A stretch of 64,000 bases of DNA from SOIL31 sp964636815. GTDB taxonomy: Bacteria > Babelota > Babeliae > Babelales > Vermiphilaceae. A model generated the notes under the pieces. That model was not told where the DNA came from, made no database searches, and saw only the letters and a list, made by a program, of their open reading frames with translations. The position numbers and the translations under genes were made by a program. This document shows positions 26,266 to 35,461 of this stretch, one piece after another (the stretch's first letter is position 1; each line of letters begins with the position of its first letter). Location: NCBI GenBank assembly GCA_964636815.1, contig CAZWTF010000004.1:1-64000 (forward strand). Direction: 5' to 3'.

Positions 26266-26369
26266 TTGGTTAGAAAAACAGAGGGCTTTGGATAATTTCA
26301 AGGCTCTTTTTTTATGTTATTCTCTTAACGGTTTAAATAAAAAAATTAGTTTTGAAAAAGGGATTTTAT

Positions 26370-27056
26370 ATGAAAAGGTTAATGAATAACAACGTACTTA
26401 AGGTGATTCTGTGCGCAGGGATTTTTTGTAACATGAGCTTTGCTATGGATAAAGATCATACAATAATTAATATTTCACAAACGAATCTTTATGTAGAGCA
26501 TGATAATGGTAATTATTCTACGTATCGAGTCATTGGGCAAGATGGTATTGAGTCTAATATTGATGGTGTAATGTTCAGCAGAATAAGATTATTAAATAAA
26601 TTTGAAGCCGGTGATCTTACAAAATCGAAAGATGGAAAATATTATGTACAAGGTAAATATGATTATGCAGCTCATGTTGCGATGAAAAAAGATCCACATA
26701 TAAATACAACTTACCAACCTTTGAATTTGCATACATCTGATTTTATTGTGCCGATAGAATGTACTGAAGCTCAATTAAAAGAAGTGGTACGTTTGTGTAG
26801 TAGAACTTACATGAAAGCTAAAGTGTTTGTGATTGATCAATATAATGCACGGCTTGATATTGGCAGTATTTCATTGGATGTAAATACAATAATTGAACAA
26901 TTACGACTTGATGATGAGCGAAAAGGAAAAGAAGACAGGATACGTTTTGAAGAAGAGTGTCAGGCAAGCAGAGATGGTAGGTTTATTCAAGATATGATAA
27001 AGATTGCTTGCTGTTCTGGTTTATTAGCATGTGGGATTTTTTTAAGTAATTTTTAA
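26370..27056 (+). CDS. exported protein, third of the signal-sharing array, with a C-terminal membrane helix
   Basis: 228 residues from ATG at 26370, where AAAAAGGG lies nine bases upstream. A TTG at 26352 would start within that site and is not preferred. It has the signal peptide (ILCAGIFCNMSFAM), the shared YYVQGKYDYAAHV, QLKEVVRL and IDQYNARLDIGSIS segments, and a C-terminal hydrophobic helix (about 208-226) that the first two lack. Function not recognised. Confidence 0.72.
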   Translation: MKRLMNNNVLKVILCAGIFCNMSFAMDKDHTIINISQTNLYVEHDNGNYSTYRVIGQDGIESNIDGVMFSRIRLLNKFEAGDLTKSKDGKYYVQGKYDYAAHVAMKKDPHINTTYQPLNLHTSDFIVPIECTEAQLKEVVRLCSRTYMKAKVFVIDQYNARLDIGSISLDVNTIIEQLRLDDERKGKEDRIRFEEECQASRDGRFIQDMIKIACCSGLLACGIFLSNF

Positions 27057-27084
27057 AAAAGTTAGGTTTTAAAAAGGTATTTTT

Positions 27085-27387
27085 ATGAAAAAATTGATGA
27101 ATAATACTTGGTTGAAGCTTGTAATGTGCGCAGGAATGTTTTGCAATATGAGCTTTGCCATGGACAGCAAAGGTGGTTTGCAAAAACGTTCCAATAGTCG
27201 TGGAGAGCAACAACAAAAAGGCATATATCAAAAAGATGCTTCTGCAAAAAAACCGCTAAGCGATGACGAAGATCTAGGGTGTCGAGACTGTGGAATGTGT
27301 TGTGTGGTGGGTGTGGTATATATTACTGCTATGGTGTGTTCAATAGATGCACGTGCATCGTACCATGAGCAGTTTGGAAATAAATAG
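27085..27387 (+). CDS. short exported Cys-rich protein, fourth of the array
   Basis: 100 residues. The signal peptide is that of the array (LVMCAGMFCNMSFAM), but the mature part is different: a polar Lys/Gln/Ser-rich stretch, then LGCRDCGMCCVVGVVYITAM, a Cys-rich hydrophobic segment. AAAAGG lies eight bases upstream. Function not recognised. Confidence 0.65.
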   Translation: MKKLMNNTWLKLVMCAGMFCNMSFAMDSKGGLQKRSNSRGEQQQKGIYQKDASAKKPLSDDEDLGCRDCGMCCVVGVVYITAMVCSIDARASYHEQFGNK

Positions 27388-27412
27388 TAAAAGGTATTAT
27401 ACGAGAAAACTG

Positions 27413-27739
27413 ATGAATAATAATGTGCTGAAATTGATTGTGTGCGCAGGAATTTTTTGTGGTACAAACTTTGGTATGTATCAAGGTATATATAATAATG
27501 AGATAGACTATAGGCCTTATATTTCAATGCCTAAAGATGAAGATTGGGGAAAACATCTAAAAGCTCGTAGACAGCAATGGCAAAGAGCTATAAGTGAAAA
27601 TAATAATCGCATAGTCAATGAAAAAATTTTAGAGGGATATGGAATGATATGCGCCGTTCCGGTTATATTATGTTGTATAGGATTATCTGTGCTATTCGAT
27701 TTTTGCCCGGTACGCAATAGGTGGTCTAGAGATAAATAG
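27413..27739 (+). CDS. short exported protein, fifth of the array; ancestral start codon apparently lost
   Basis: 108 residues from ATG at 27413. The preceding DNA aligns with the fourth member's start, but the ATG there reads ACG here (about 27401), so translation must begin internally at MNNNVLKLIVCAGIFC or from the weak upstream frame beginning at 27347. The signal peptide (GIFCGTNFGM) is intact. The mature part is short, with one hydrophobic helix (about 72-95). It may be a decaying copy. Confidence 0.5.
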   Translation: MNNNVLKLIVCAGIFCGTNFGMYQGIYNNEIDYRPYISMPKDEDWGKHLKARRQQWQRAISENNNRIVNEKILEGYGMICAVPVILCCIGLSVLFDFCPVRNRWSRDK

Positions 27740-27834
27740 TGAATTGTAGAGGGCTTTCTTTACAAACCATGGCACATAGTTTAGCTTAAATAATACGTAG
27801 AATTAATAATTATTTATGCACAAGGTTCATCAGA

Positions 27835-29304
27835 ATGAATCAATTTCAGAATATAGAAAAAAATAGTACAACAGTACCGACCAAAAATGGCTATGTCCTT
27901 GCTATTACAGGCACAATTGTGGATGTGCAATTCCCTTCCGAATCAACTCCTGACATTTTGAATGAGTTGCAAATTCTCTTTCCCACAAAACATAGTGAAC
28001 TCCAAAAAAAAGCGAGCATAGAAGTTGCGCAACAGCTTGGTGATGGTGTTGTGCGTTGTATTGCGATAGAAAACATTTATAACATTACGCGTGGCTTAGA
28101 AGTTATTGATACTGGAGCCCCTATTAAAGTTCCAGTGGGTGATAATGTTTTGGGGCGCGTTTTTAACGTCCTTGGCGATGTTATTGATGGTAAGCCAGAA
28201 ATTGAAGCAGTTGATAGATGGCAAATTTTCAGATCAGCGCCATTGTTTACTGAACTTAAAATCAAAAATGAAATTCAAGAGACTGGAATTAAAGTTATCG
28301 ACATGATGTGCCCATATATTAAGGGTTCAAAAATTGGACTTTTTGGTGGTGCAGGTGTTGGTAAAACCGTTTTGGTACAAGAACTTATTCGTAATATTGC
28401 AACTGAGCATGGCGGCGTTTCTGTCTTCACAGGTATTGGTGAACGTACGCGTGAAGGTAATGAGCTGTGGTTAGAGATGCAACGTACTGGTGTTCTTGAT
28501 AAAACGGCATTAGTGTTTGGTCAAATGGGTGAAATGCCTGGGGCACGTTTACGTGTTGGCCTTACCGGTTTAACCATGGCTGAATATTTTAGAGATAAAG
28601 AAAAAAAAGACGTACTGCTGTTCATTGATAACATTTTCAGATTTGTACAAGCTGGTTCAGAAGTTTCTGCGTTACTTGGCAGATTACCATCTGCTGTTGG
28701 ATATCAACCAACGCTTGCTTCAGAAATGGGTGCGTTTCAAGAGCGTATCACGAGTACAACTGATGGTTCTATTACGTCTATTCAAGCAGTATATGTTCCT
28801 GCTGATGATATTACCGATCCTGCAACTGCCACAACATTTATTCATTTGGATGCAAGCACGGTTCTTTCTCGTAAACTGGTTGAACTTGGTATTTATCCTG
28901 CAGTAGACCCATTACTTTCGAGCTCAAAAGGGTTGCAGGAAAATGTTATTGGAGAGCGTCATTATAAAGTTGCACGCAATATTCAAAACATTTTGCAACG
29001 GTATAAAGAGTTGCAAGACGTGATTGCTATTTTAGGTATGGAAGAGCTTGCTGAAGAAGATAAAATTGTTGTGAAGCGTGCAAAACGAATTCAAAAATTC
29101 TTAACGCAACCGCTCTTTACGGCTGAATTTGCAACGGGTATGAAAGGTCGTTACGTGCCGCGTGAAAAAGCGATAGAAGATTTTGAAAAAATTATTGCTG
29201 GTGATTATGACCATCTTCCTGAAGAGGCATTCTATTTGGTTGGAACTCTCGAAGAAGTGATTGAAAAATCTCGAAAACTGTTACAACAAGAGGGTGCTGC
29301 GTGA
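27835..29304 (+). CDS. atpD: F-type ATP synthase beta subunit
   Basis: 489 residues, the catalytic subunit. Walker A GGAGVGKTV is at about 171-179 and the catalytic-Glu segment GERTREGNE near 202. Walker B LLFIDNIFRF and DPLLSSSKGL follow, with a DELSEED-like loop reading MEELAEED. A start-proximal AAGG is about 12 bases upstream of the ATG. The stop overlaps the atpC start (GTGA). The other F1 and Fo genes are not adjacent. Confidence 0.95.
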   Translation: MNQFQNIEKNSTTVPTKNGYVLAITGTIVDVQFPSESTPDILNELQILFPTKHSELQKKASIEVAQQLGDGVVRCIAIENIYNITRGLEVIDTGAPIKVPVGDNVLGRVFNVLGDVIDGKPEIEAVDRWQIFRSAPLFTELKIKNEIQETGIKVIDMMCPYIKGSKIGLFGGAGVGKTVLVQELIRNIATEHGGVSVFTGIGERTREGNELWLEMQRTGVLDKTALVFGQMGEMPGARLRVGLTGLTMAEYFRDKEKKDVLLFIDNIFRFVQAGSEVSALLGRLPSAVGYQPTLASEMGAFQERITSTTDGSITSIQAVYVPADDITDPATATTFIHLDASTVLSRKLVELGIYPAVDPLLSSSKGLQENVIGERHYKVARNIQNILQRYKELQDVIAILGMEELAEEDKIVVKRAKRIQKFLTQPLFTAEFATGMKGRYVPREKAIEDFEKIIAGDYDHLPEEAFYLVGTLEEVIEKSRKLLQQEGAA

Positions 29305-29552
29305 AGTTGGTAGTTGTAACTCCACAAAGTAAATATGAATATGTTGTGCAATGGATTGAGGTGCATACAGTTTCCGGTTCGTTGTTTGTTAAGCCTGGGC
29401 ATGCGCCGATGATTTTGATGCTTGCGCCTGGATCTGATTTTTCTTTTTTATTAGATAACAGCGAAAAGAAAACAGTTGCACTTTCCCGCTCAGGGTTTAT
29501 GGAAGTTCATAGAAGTGGTGCGGTTGTCCTATTAGGTCAAGACGTTGTTTAG
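29301..29552 (+). CDS. atpC: F-type ATP synthase epsilon subunit, N-terminal domain only
   Basis: 83 residues starting at GTG within the atpD stop. It has the beta-sandwich wording of epsilon (SGSLFVKPGHAPMILMLAPG, VALSRSGFMEVHRSGAVVLL). Typical epsilon has about 135 residues. The two C-terminal helices that can inhibit ATP hydrolysis are absent here. Confidence 0.88.
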   Translation: MKLVVVTPQSKYEYVVQWIEVHTVSGSLFVKPGHAPMILMLAPGSDFSFLLDNSEKKTVALSRSGFMEVHRSGAVVLLGQDVV

Positions 29553-29571
29553 AAAAAATAAGATTTAAAAT

Positions 29572-29598
29572 TAATCCCCGGCGTTAAGCTGGGGATTA
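29572..29598 (+). repeat. CYCCGGCGTTMAGCTGGRG hairpin, copy 3
   Basis: TAATCCCCGGCGTTAAGCTG continues GGGATTA, a palindromic hairpin 20 bases after atpC. Compared with copies 1 and 2 (CTCC/GGAG), both arms changed together to CCCC/GGGG. It has no T-run after it, so it is not a standard terminator, though it could protect or end the atpDC transcript. Confidence 0.8.
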
Positions 29599-29699
29599 GT
29601 AATATTGGGGGTTAATCTTATATTGAGTTGAATGTTAAAAATTAATATGCTGAAAAGATATTTTTTGAAAAAACTTAAAATTTGAAAACAGCAAAAATA

Positions 29700-31304
29700 A
29701 TGAAAAAGATCATCGGTCATATAATTTCCGGTTCTTTAACAGAAGGCCTTGTAATTCGCATTTCCCCAGACATGCCATTAGAAGATATTAAAACAGGTAA
29801 GTTTGTTTCTATAGCAGGTAAACATCATACCTTTTTTTCATTAATAACAGATTTAAGTTTAGAAGTTACTCACCCAGATATTTTATTATTCCCACCAACG
29901 CCAGAAGAGAAATTGTTAAATTCTTTATTAAAACAGCGTGATATTTACGCAACTGCAGTGTTAAAACCAATGCTTATGTTGAATAAAGATAATACGCCAT
30001 CACCAGTCAAAACAATTCCATCTCATTTTGCAACTGTGCATGATGCTGATAAAAAGGATGTAGCGCTTATTTTTGGCGACGAAGCGCATGCAAGTAAAAA
30101 ATATTTTAGTATTGGTTGTCCACTTGATATGGATACTCCAGTATGCATCAATCTTGAAAAATTGACTGAGCGTAGCAATGGTATTTTTGGTAAAACTGGT
30201 ACGGGAAAAACATTTCTTACTCGTTTAGTGCTTGCTGGTCTTATAAAAAATGATAAAGCGATCAATCTTATTTTTGATATGCATAGTGAATATGGTTTGC
30301 AGGCGCGTAAAGAGTCAGAGCATCAATCATTTGTTAAAGGCCTTAAAACACTGTTTTCTGATCGGGTGTCTATTTTTTCATTAGATCCAGAATCCACGCG
30401 CAGACGTGGTGGCAGCCCTGATGTGGATATTGTTTTATCATATAGTTCAATTCAGGTGGAAGATATATTGTCTTTGCAAGATGAATTGAATTTGCACTCA
30501 ACTGCTATTGAAGCGGCGTATTTGATTGTAGGGCAATATAAACAAGATTGGTTGTATGTGCTCCTTAATCAAGGTGAAAACTTAAAAGAGTTTGCGCAAT
30601 CAATTGGTGCACATCCAGAATCAATTGCCGCGTTGTACAGAAAATTAAAGCGCATTGAACGCTTGCCGTTTTTTAAGCCATTGCATAAAGGTGCGCATGT
30701 AGAAGTTATCGATCAGATGATGGAGTTTATAGACAAAGGAATTAATATTGTTGTGGAGTTTGGTAATTATACTTCCACATTTGTCTATCTATTAATCGCC
30801 AATATTATTTCCCGTCGCATACATTCGCAGTACGTTGCAAAAACAGAAAAATTTTTAGGGTCTCAGCGTAAAGAAGATGAACCAAAAAAATTGTTGATCA
30901 CCATTGAAGAAGCGCATAAGTTTTTAAATCCACAAGCAGCACGGCAAACCATTTTTGGTGTGATTGCGCGAGAAATGCGTAAATATTATGTTTCACTGCT
31001 TGTTGTTGATCAACGTCCATCTGGTATTGATCCAGAAATTATTTCACAAATTGGTACAAAAATTGTAGCGCAATTGAATGATGAAAAAGATATTCAAGCG
31101 GTGCTAACTGGTGTGAGTGGTGCAACTGCATTGCGATCAATTTTGGCATCTTTAGATACAAAAAAACAGGCACTGTTGCTTGGTCATGCAATTACAATGC
31201 CTGTGGTTGTTCAAACGCGTGAATACGATGAGAAATTTTATCGTGATATGGGCGATATGGTTACTTCTGCCCAGATTGATCAATTGGTTAATGAACTGTT
31301 TTAA
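29700..31304 (+). CDS. HerA-like hexameric DNA translocase ATPase
   Basis: 534 residues from ATG 29700; a TTG at 29682 is an alternative. A HAS-barrel-like N-terminal domain (about 1-130) is followed by Walker A GKTGTGKT (about 164-171), Walker B LLITIEEAHKF (about 399-409), and VVDQRPSGIDPEIISQIGTK with the sensor and arginine elements of HerA/FtsK ATPases. HerA pumps DNA and normally works with the nuclease NurA. No NurA gene lies nearby. Confidence 0.85.
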   Translation: MKKIIGHIISGSLTEGLVIRISPDMPLEDIKTGKFVSIAGKHHTFFSLITDLSLEVTHPDILLFPPTPEEKLLNSLLKQRDIYATAVLKPMLMLNKDNTPSPVKTIPSHFATVHDADKKDVALIFGDEAHASKKYFSIGCPLDMDTPVCINLEKLTERSNGIFGKTGTGKTFLTRLVLAGLIKNDKAINLIFDMHSEYGLQARKESEHQSFVKGLKTLFSDRVSIFSLDPESTRRRGGSPDVDIVLSYSSIQVEDILSLQDELNLHSTAIEAAYLIVGQYKQDWLYVLLNQGENLKEFAQSIGAHPESIAALYRKLKRIERLPFFKPLHKGAHVEVIDQMMEFIDKGINIVVEFGNYTSTFVYLLIANIISRRIHSQYVAKTEKFLGSQRKEDEPKKLLITIEEAHKFLNPQAARQTIFGVIAREMRKYYVSLLVVDQRPSGIDPEIISQIGTKIVAQLNDEKDIQAVLTGVSGATALRSILASLDTKKQALLLGHAITMPVVVQTREYDEKFYRDMGDMVTSAQIDQLVNELF

Positions 31305-31717
31305 TAATTATAGTTTCTTTTTTTTCTCGTCTGGGGCTTACGTTCATCAACCATTTTTTGTAACCACCCAGTTTGTTCCATCTCCAAAGCAGTTACATAT
31401 CCTTTTTTTCCAGGATAAGGAGCTGTTACTTCAAGGTTGGCATTGTGGTTTATGAATAACTGTGCGTATTTTTTGTCTTCATGATAAATAGCGAGCATTA
31501 ATGGAGTAGGATCGTATAATGATTTACGAGAGTCTGGGTTAGCTCCTTTTGTAAGTAGTTCTTGTGTTTGTGAAAAACTGCTTTCTTTATCTAAATTGTT
31601 ATTATATCTATCGAAAGATATTTGTATGAGTTGTTTACTCAGCTCTTCATTGCATTCCATGCTATGTGATAATGCAGGCAATAGTGTCAACACAAAAAAA
31701 ATTATTTTTTTATTCAT
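31301..31717 (-). CDS. small exported ankyrin-repeat protein
   Basis: 138 residues. A signal peptide (about 1-18) is followed by roughly two ankyrin repeats (QELLTKGANPDSRKSLYDPTP, LMLAIYHEDKKYAQLFINHNANLEV) and a basic C-terminus. It ends tail to tail with the HerA-like gene with a four-base overlap. Ankyrin repeats bind proteins, and export suggests a periplasmic or host partner. Confidence 0.75.
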   Translation of the reverse strand: MNKKIIFFVLTLLPALSHSMECNEELSKQLIQISFDRYNNNLDKESSFSQTQELLTKGANPDSRKSLYDPTPLMLAIYHEDKKYAQLFINHNANLEVTAPYPGKKGYVTALEMEQTGWLQKMVDERKPQTRKKRNYNY

Positions 31718-31719
31718 AT

Positions 31720-34167
31720 TTATTTCACCACAAAATTAATCAAACGATCTTTAACAAAAATCACTTTCACAATTTCTTTCTCAGCAAGCCAGTTTGCAAT
31801 TGCAGCGCGTGATAACTGTTCAACTGTTGATTGTTCAGTTCCACGATCCACTGTAACATTCGCACGTAATTTACCATTCACTTGAACGATAATTTCTACC
31901 GTATTTTCATACGTGTATTCTGGATTTGCGTGAGGCCATGTGCAATTTTGCAATTGCTTATTCAGCAATTGCTCTAAGAGTTCACTTGCCATGTGTGGTG
32001 CCATTGTAGAAAGTACAATGATTACTTTTTCAGCTGAATCTTGGCTTAATTGCATTGATTGTTGTGTTGCATCATTAATCCATTCCATGAATGCAGAAAG
32101 TGCAGTGTTTGGTTTAAATGAATCAATACGTTCTTGGAATGCTTGTAACAGTTTATGTAGACGACGCGTTACAGAAATGGCTTCAGTTTGACCTTGTGGT
32201 AAAATGGTGCCAGGTTTGCTCAAGAAATCGTACATGCGGTGTGCAAAACGTTTTACGCCTTCTATGCTGCTATCTTGCCATTCACAATCAAGTTCAGGTG
32301 GTCCCATGAATAAAATATACATGCGTAGCACATCAGAACCGTACTGTTTTACCATGTCATCAGGGCTGACAACATTCCCTTTTGATTTTGACATTTTTTC
32401 AACAAGACCTGATTTTTCTGAATATTTGAGTACCATTCCTTGATTGAACAGTTGTTTGAATGGTTCATCAAATGGTAGATGTCCTAAATCATGCAATACT
32501 TTTACCCAGAAGCGTGCGTACAATAAATGTAAGATTGCATGTTCAATTCCACCAACATATAAATCAACGGGAAGCCAGTATTGCATATCAGCAGCATCCC
32601 ATGGTTTATTTTTTAACTGTGGATTTGGGTAGCGTAAGAAGTACCAGCATGAACCAGCCCATTGTGGCATAGTGTTTGTTTCACGTTGTGCAGGGCCATC
32701 ACATTGTGGGCATGATACGTTTACCCAATCAGCTACTTTTGAAAGTGGCGATTCACCTGTTCCTGTTGGTTCATAATGTTCAAGGTATGGTAGTGTAATT
32801 GGAAGTTGATCTTCTGGAACGGGAACAATTCCACATTTTTTACAATGAATGAGTGGAATGGGTTCACCCCAATACCGTTGGCGGGAGAATACCCAATCGC
32901 GTAATTTATAGTTTGTTTTTTTTGTTGCAAGATTACGTGTAACAAGGTGGTCAACAATTGCATTTTTACCAGTTGTTTGCGCTGGCATGCCGTTAAAACT
33001 ATTGCTGTTTATTAATATGCCATCGCCAGTGTATGCTGCAGTAAGCTGTCCATTATTATTTACTTTGACTTCAGGAGCATCGATTACTTGTTTGATTGGT
33101 AAATCAAATTGGCGAGCAAAATCAAAATCACGTTCACAATGTGCAGGAACTCCCATCACGATACCAGTGCCATAATCAGCAATAACAAAGCTAGAAAGAT
33201 ATACAGGAACTTTTTGACCATTGATAGGATTGATTGCATAACTTCCTGTGAATACGCCTGTTTTTTCTTTATCCGCGATACGTTCACGTGCAGCCATTGT
33301 GTTGATATGTGTTTTATAAGCATCAACAGCAGATTTGTTTTCTGGAGTGGTAATAGCATCAACAATTGCAAGTTCTGGTGCCATAACAAGGAATGTTACG
33401 CCAAAAATGGTTTCTGAACAGGTTGTGTATACTGGCAAAGGAATAGAAAAACCATCTTGTGCTTCAACAGTAAAATTTATAACAGCACCTTCACTTTTGC
33501 CAATCCAGTTACGTTGCATCAATTTTACTTTTTCTGGCCACTCAAGTTTATCAAGACCAGTTAACAGTTTTTCTGCGTATGCGGTGATTTTTAAGATCCA
33601 CTGTCTGATTTCGCGTTGGATAACTTCTGAACCGCAACGTTCACATTTGCCATCAACAACTTCTTCATTGGCAAGACCCGTTAGGCATGAGGGACACCAG
33701 TTGATTGGAGCGTTAGCTTCATACGCAAGACCGGCTTTGAACATTTGCAAAAAGATCCATTGTGTCCATTTATAATAGTCAGGATCAGTGGTATTGATTT
33801 CTTTATCCCAATCATAGAGTGCGGCGATGTCTTGGAGTTGTTCTTTGAAGGTAGCAATATTACTTGCAGTACCCTCGGCAGGTTGTATACCTTTTTTGAT
33901 CGCATCATTTTCTGCAGGAAGACCAAATGCATCCCATCCCATTGGATGTAAAATGTTGTAACCTTCAAGCCATTTGATACGTGTATAGACATCAGAAAGA
34001 ACATATCCACGCCAGTGACCTACGTGTAGGCCGCTGCCTGATGGATATGGAAACATATCAAGACAGTAAAACTTTTTTCCGCTGTGACTGTTTTTAGTTT
34101 TTGCTACGGGGTTTTGGGCCCAGCGTTGCTGCCATTTTTTTTCAACTTTTGAAACATCGTAACTCAT
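31720..34167 (-). CDS. leuS: leucyl-tRNA synthetase
   Basis: 815 residues from ATG at 34167, chosen because MSYDVSKVEKKWQQRW is the usual LeuRS beginning; a start at 34203 would add 12 unrelated residues. The HIGH-type motif is in PYPSGSGLHVGH, the zinc-knuckle Cys pairs are near C-P-S-C and C-E-R-C, the CP1 editing domain ends with MGVPAHCERD, and KMSKS is in EKMSKSKGNVV. It charges tRNA-Leu. All expected domains are present. Confidence 0.96.
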   Translation of the reverse strand: MSYDVSKVEKKWQQRWAQNPVAKTKNSHSGKKFYCLDMFPYPSGSGLHVGHWRGYVLSDVYTRIKWLEGYNILHPMGWDAFGLPAENDAIKKGIQPAEGTASNIATFKEQLQDIAALYDWDKEINTTDPDYYKWTQWIFLQMFKAGLAYEANAPINWCPSCLTGLANEEVVDGKCERCGSEVIQREIRQWILKITAYAEKLLTGLDKLEWPEKVKLMQRNWIGKSEGAVINFTVEAQDGFSIPLPVYTTCSETIFGVTFLVMAPELAIVDAITTPENKSAVDAYKTHINTMAARERIADKEKTGVFTGSYAINPINGQKVPVYLSSFVIADYGTGIVMGVPAHCERDFDFARQFDLPIKQVIDAPEVKVNNNGQLTAAYTGDGILINSNSFNGMPAQTTGKNAIVDHLVTRNLATKKTNYKLRDWVFSRQRYWGEPIPLIHCKKCGIVPVPEDQLPITLPYLEHYEPTGTGESPLSKVADWVNVSCPQCDGPAQRETNTMPQWAGSCWYFLRYPNPQLKNKPWDAADMQYWLPVDLYVGGIEHAILHLLYARFWVKVLHDLGHLPFDEPFKQLFNQGMVLKYSEKSGLVEKMSKSKGNVVSPDDMVKQYGSDVLRMYILFMGPPELDCEWQDSSIEGVKRFAHRMYDFLSKPGTILPQGQTEAISVTRRLHKLLQAFQERIDSFKPNTALSAFMEWINDATQQSMQLSQDSAEKVIIVLSTMAPHMASELLEQLLNKQLQNCTWPHANPEYTYENTVEIIVQVNGKLRANVTVDRGTEQSTVEQLSRAAIANWLAEKEIVKVIFVKDRLINFVVK

Positions 34168-34231
34168 TTTTCTAACCCCAAAAAAATTGTTTATATGTAA
34201 CAATTTTAGATGTTTCTTAAAAAAAGGCTAT

Positions 34232-34624
34232 TTATTGGAAACGGGCAGTTTCTTTAAGTTCAGTGAGCATGCCAAACATAATATATCCAAATGCGATGGC
34301 AATATCGCGCAGAATAATGTCATACATGTCGCCAATCATGAACAAGTTGGCGATTACAATCCCAATCCATGCGGCAACAAGGTAAGCGCCAAAGCGTGGA
34401 AATTTGGTTAAAATAAGTAATCCGGCAATAATTTCTATGATGCCAACAACAGGAACCAAAGAAACGATTGGAACATATGATGCAGTAAAAGGGCTTACAT
34501 AGATATTCCAGTTAACAATGTAAAAAGTGAATTTATCAGCGCCGATGAGTATCGGAACAAGACCGTAAACATAGCGTGCAACTGTCCACATGGTGTTAAA
34601 TTTGCTTTCATTAATCGTCAACAT
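34232..34624 (-). CDS. DoxX-like membrane protein
   Basis: 130 residues with four hydrophobic helices (about 15-30, 52-72, 78-98, 103-120). The pattern ARYVYGLVPILIGADKF and the GIIEIIAGLLIL helix are typical of DoxX/SURF4-like small membrane proteins. The role is uncertain, and the family has been linked to redox stress. It stands alone between leuS and the NUDIX gene, with GGAG about six bases before the ATG. Confidence 0.7.
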   Translation of the reverse strand: MLTINESKFNTMWTVARYVYGLVPILIGADKFTFYIVNWNIYVSPFTASYVPIVSLVPVVGIIEIIAGLLILTKFPRFGAYLVAAWIGIVIANLFMIGDMYDIILRDIAIAFGYIMFGMLTELKETARFQ

Positions 34625-34734
34625 ATACGACTCCTTTATACTTTTTATTTTTTATGACATTTTTCATTCATAGCATATGATTTGCTAATCTTTCCACTAA
34701 ATTTATACTGAAATATATAATAGGAAGGAATACA

Positions 34735-35349
34735 ATGTCACAAATAGTTACTTCTCAACAACAAAATCAACCATTGCATGACGAACAGATATTAGTAGTG
34801 CGTCGTGCACATTTGTTTGCAACATGCGATGCATGGCATGGATTACAAGAGGTTGATTTTGATCATTATGTGCATATCATTAATCACCGTAAAGAATTTC
34901 ATTCACGTTCGTTGATGGAAATAAATCCAACATATAAACAGATTATCCCTTATCTTATTTTTACCCATGATAGTAAATATTTTTTGATGCAGCGTAAATC
35001 AGATGCATCTGAATCACGTTTGCGTAACAAGTTAACACTTGGTATTGGTGGGCATATTAGGCAAGAAGATATGGGTGAGAATTCGTTAATTGCATGGGCA
35101 ATGCGTGAATTTCATGAAGAAGTGAACTATGCAGGTAATATAACAGTAAAACCACTTGGTATTATTAATGATGACTCTAATGATGTTGGTAAAGTACATA
35201 TTGGATTTGCATTTTTGATGATTGGTGATTCCCCTGAAATTAGCGTTAAGTCAGAGCTTAAAAGTGGTGAGCTTGTTTCTTATGATGATTGTATTGCACA
35301 AAAAGAGAGTATGGAATCTTGGAGCCAGTTTGTAGTGGATGCTCTATAA
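34735..35349 (+). CDS. NUDIX hydrolase, predicted phosphoesterase type
   Basis: 204 residues. A Nudix-like box is present in GGHIRQEDMGEN...REFHEEVNYAG (about 102-131). It is slightly expanded relative to the standard spacing, as in the COG4112-type phosphoesterases that this protein resembles throughout. It probably hydrolyses a nucleoside-diphosphate-linked substrate. AGGAAGG lies eight bases before the ATG. Confidence 0.8.
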   Translation: MSQIVTSQQQNQPLHDEQILVVRRAHLFATCDAWHGLQEVDFDHYVHIINHRKEFHSRSLMEINPTYKQIIPYLIFTHDSKYFLMQRKSDASESRLRNKLTLGIGGHIRQEDMGENSLIAWAMREFHEEVNYAGNITVKPLGIINDDSNDVGKVHIGFAFLMIGDSPEISVKSELKSGELVSYDDCIAQKESMESWSQFVVDAL

Positions 35350-35461
35350 TCAATTCTTAATTGGGCACTCGAGTAAAGCTGGATGAAAAACTTGGAGTCA
35401 GTTTGTAATGAATTTCTTACACAATGAAAAACAATAATTAATATAAACAAGAGGTTGCATT

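Noticed and set aside
26282..26314. Second functional terminator in the signal-sharing array
   Set aside because: The stem is broken by mismatches near its base. It looks like a decayed copy of 25526-25558 and was not listed as a separate terminator.
27835..29552. N-ATPase operon, which also begins with atpD-atpC
   Set aside because: None of the other N-ATPase genes follow. The next gene is a HerA-like ATPase after a repeat.
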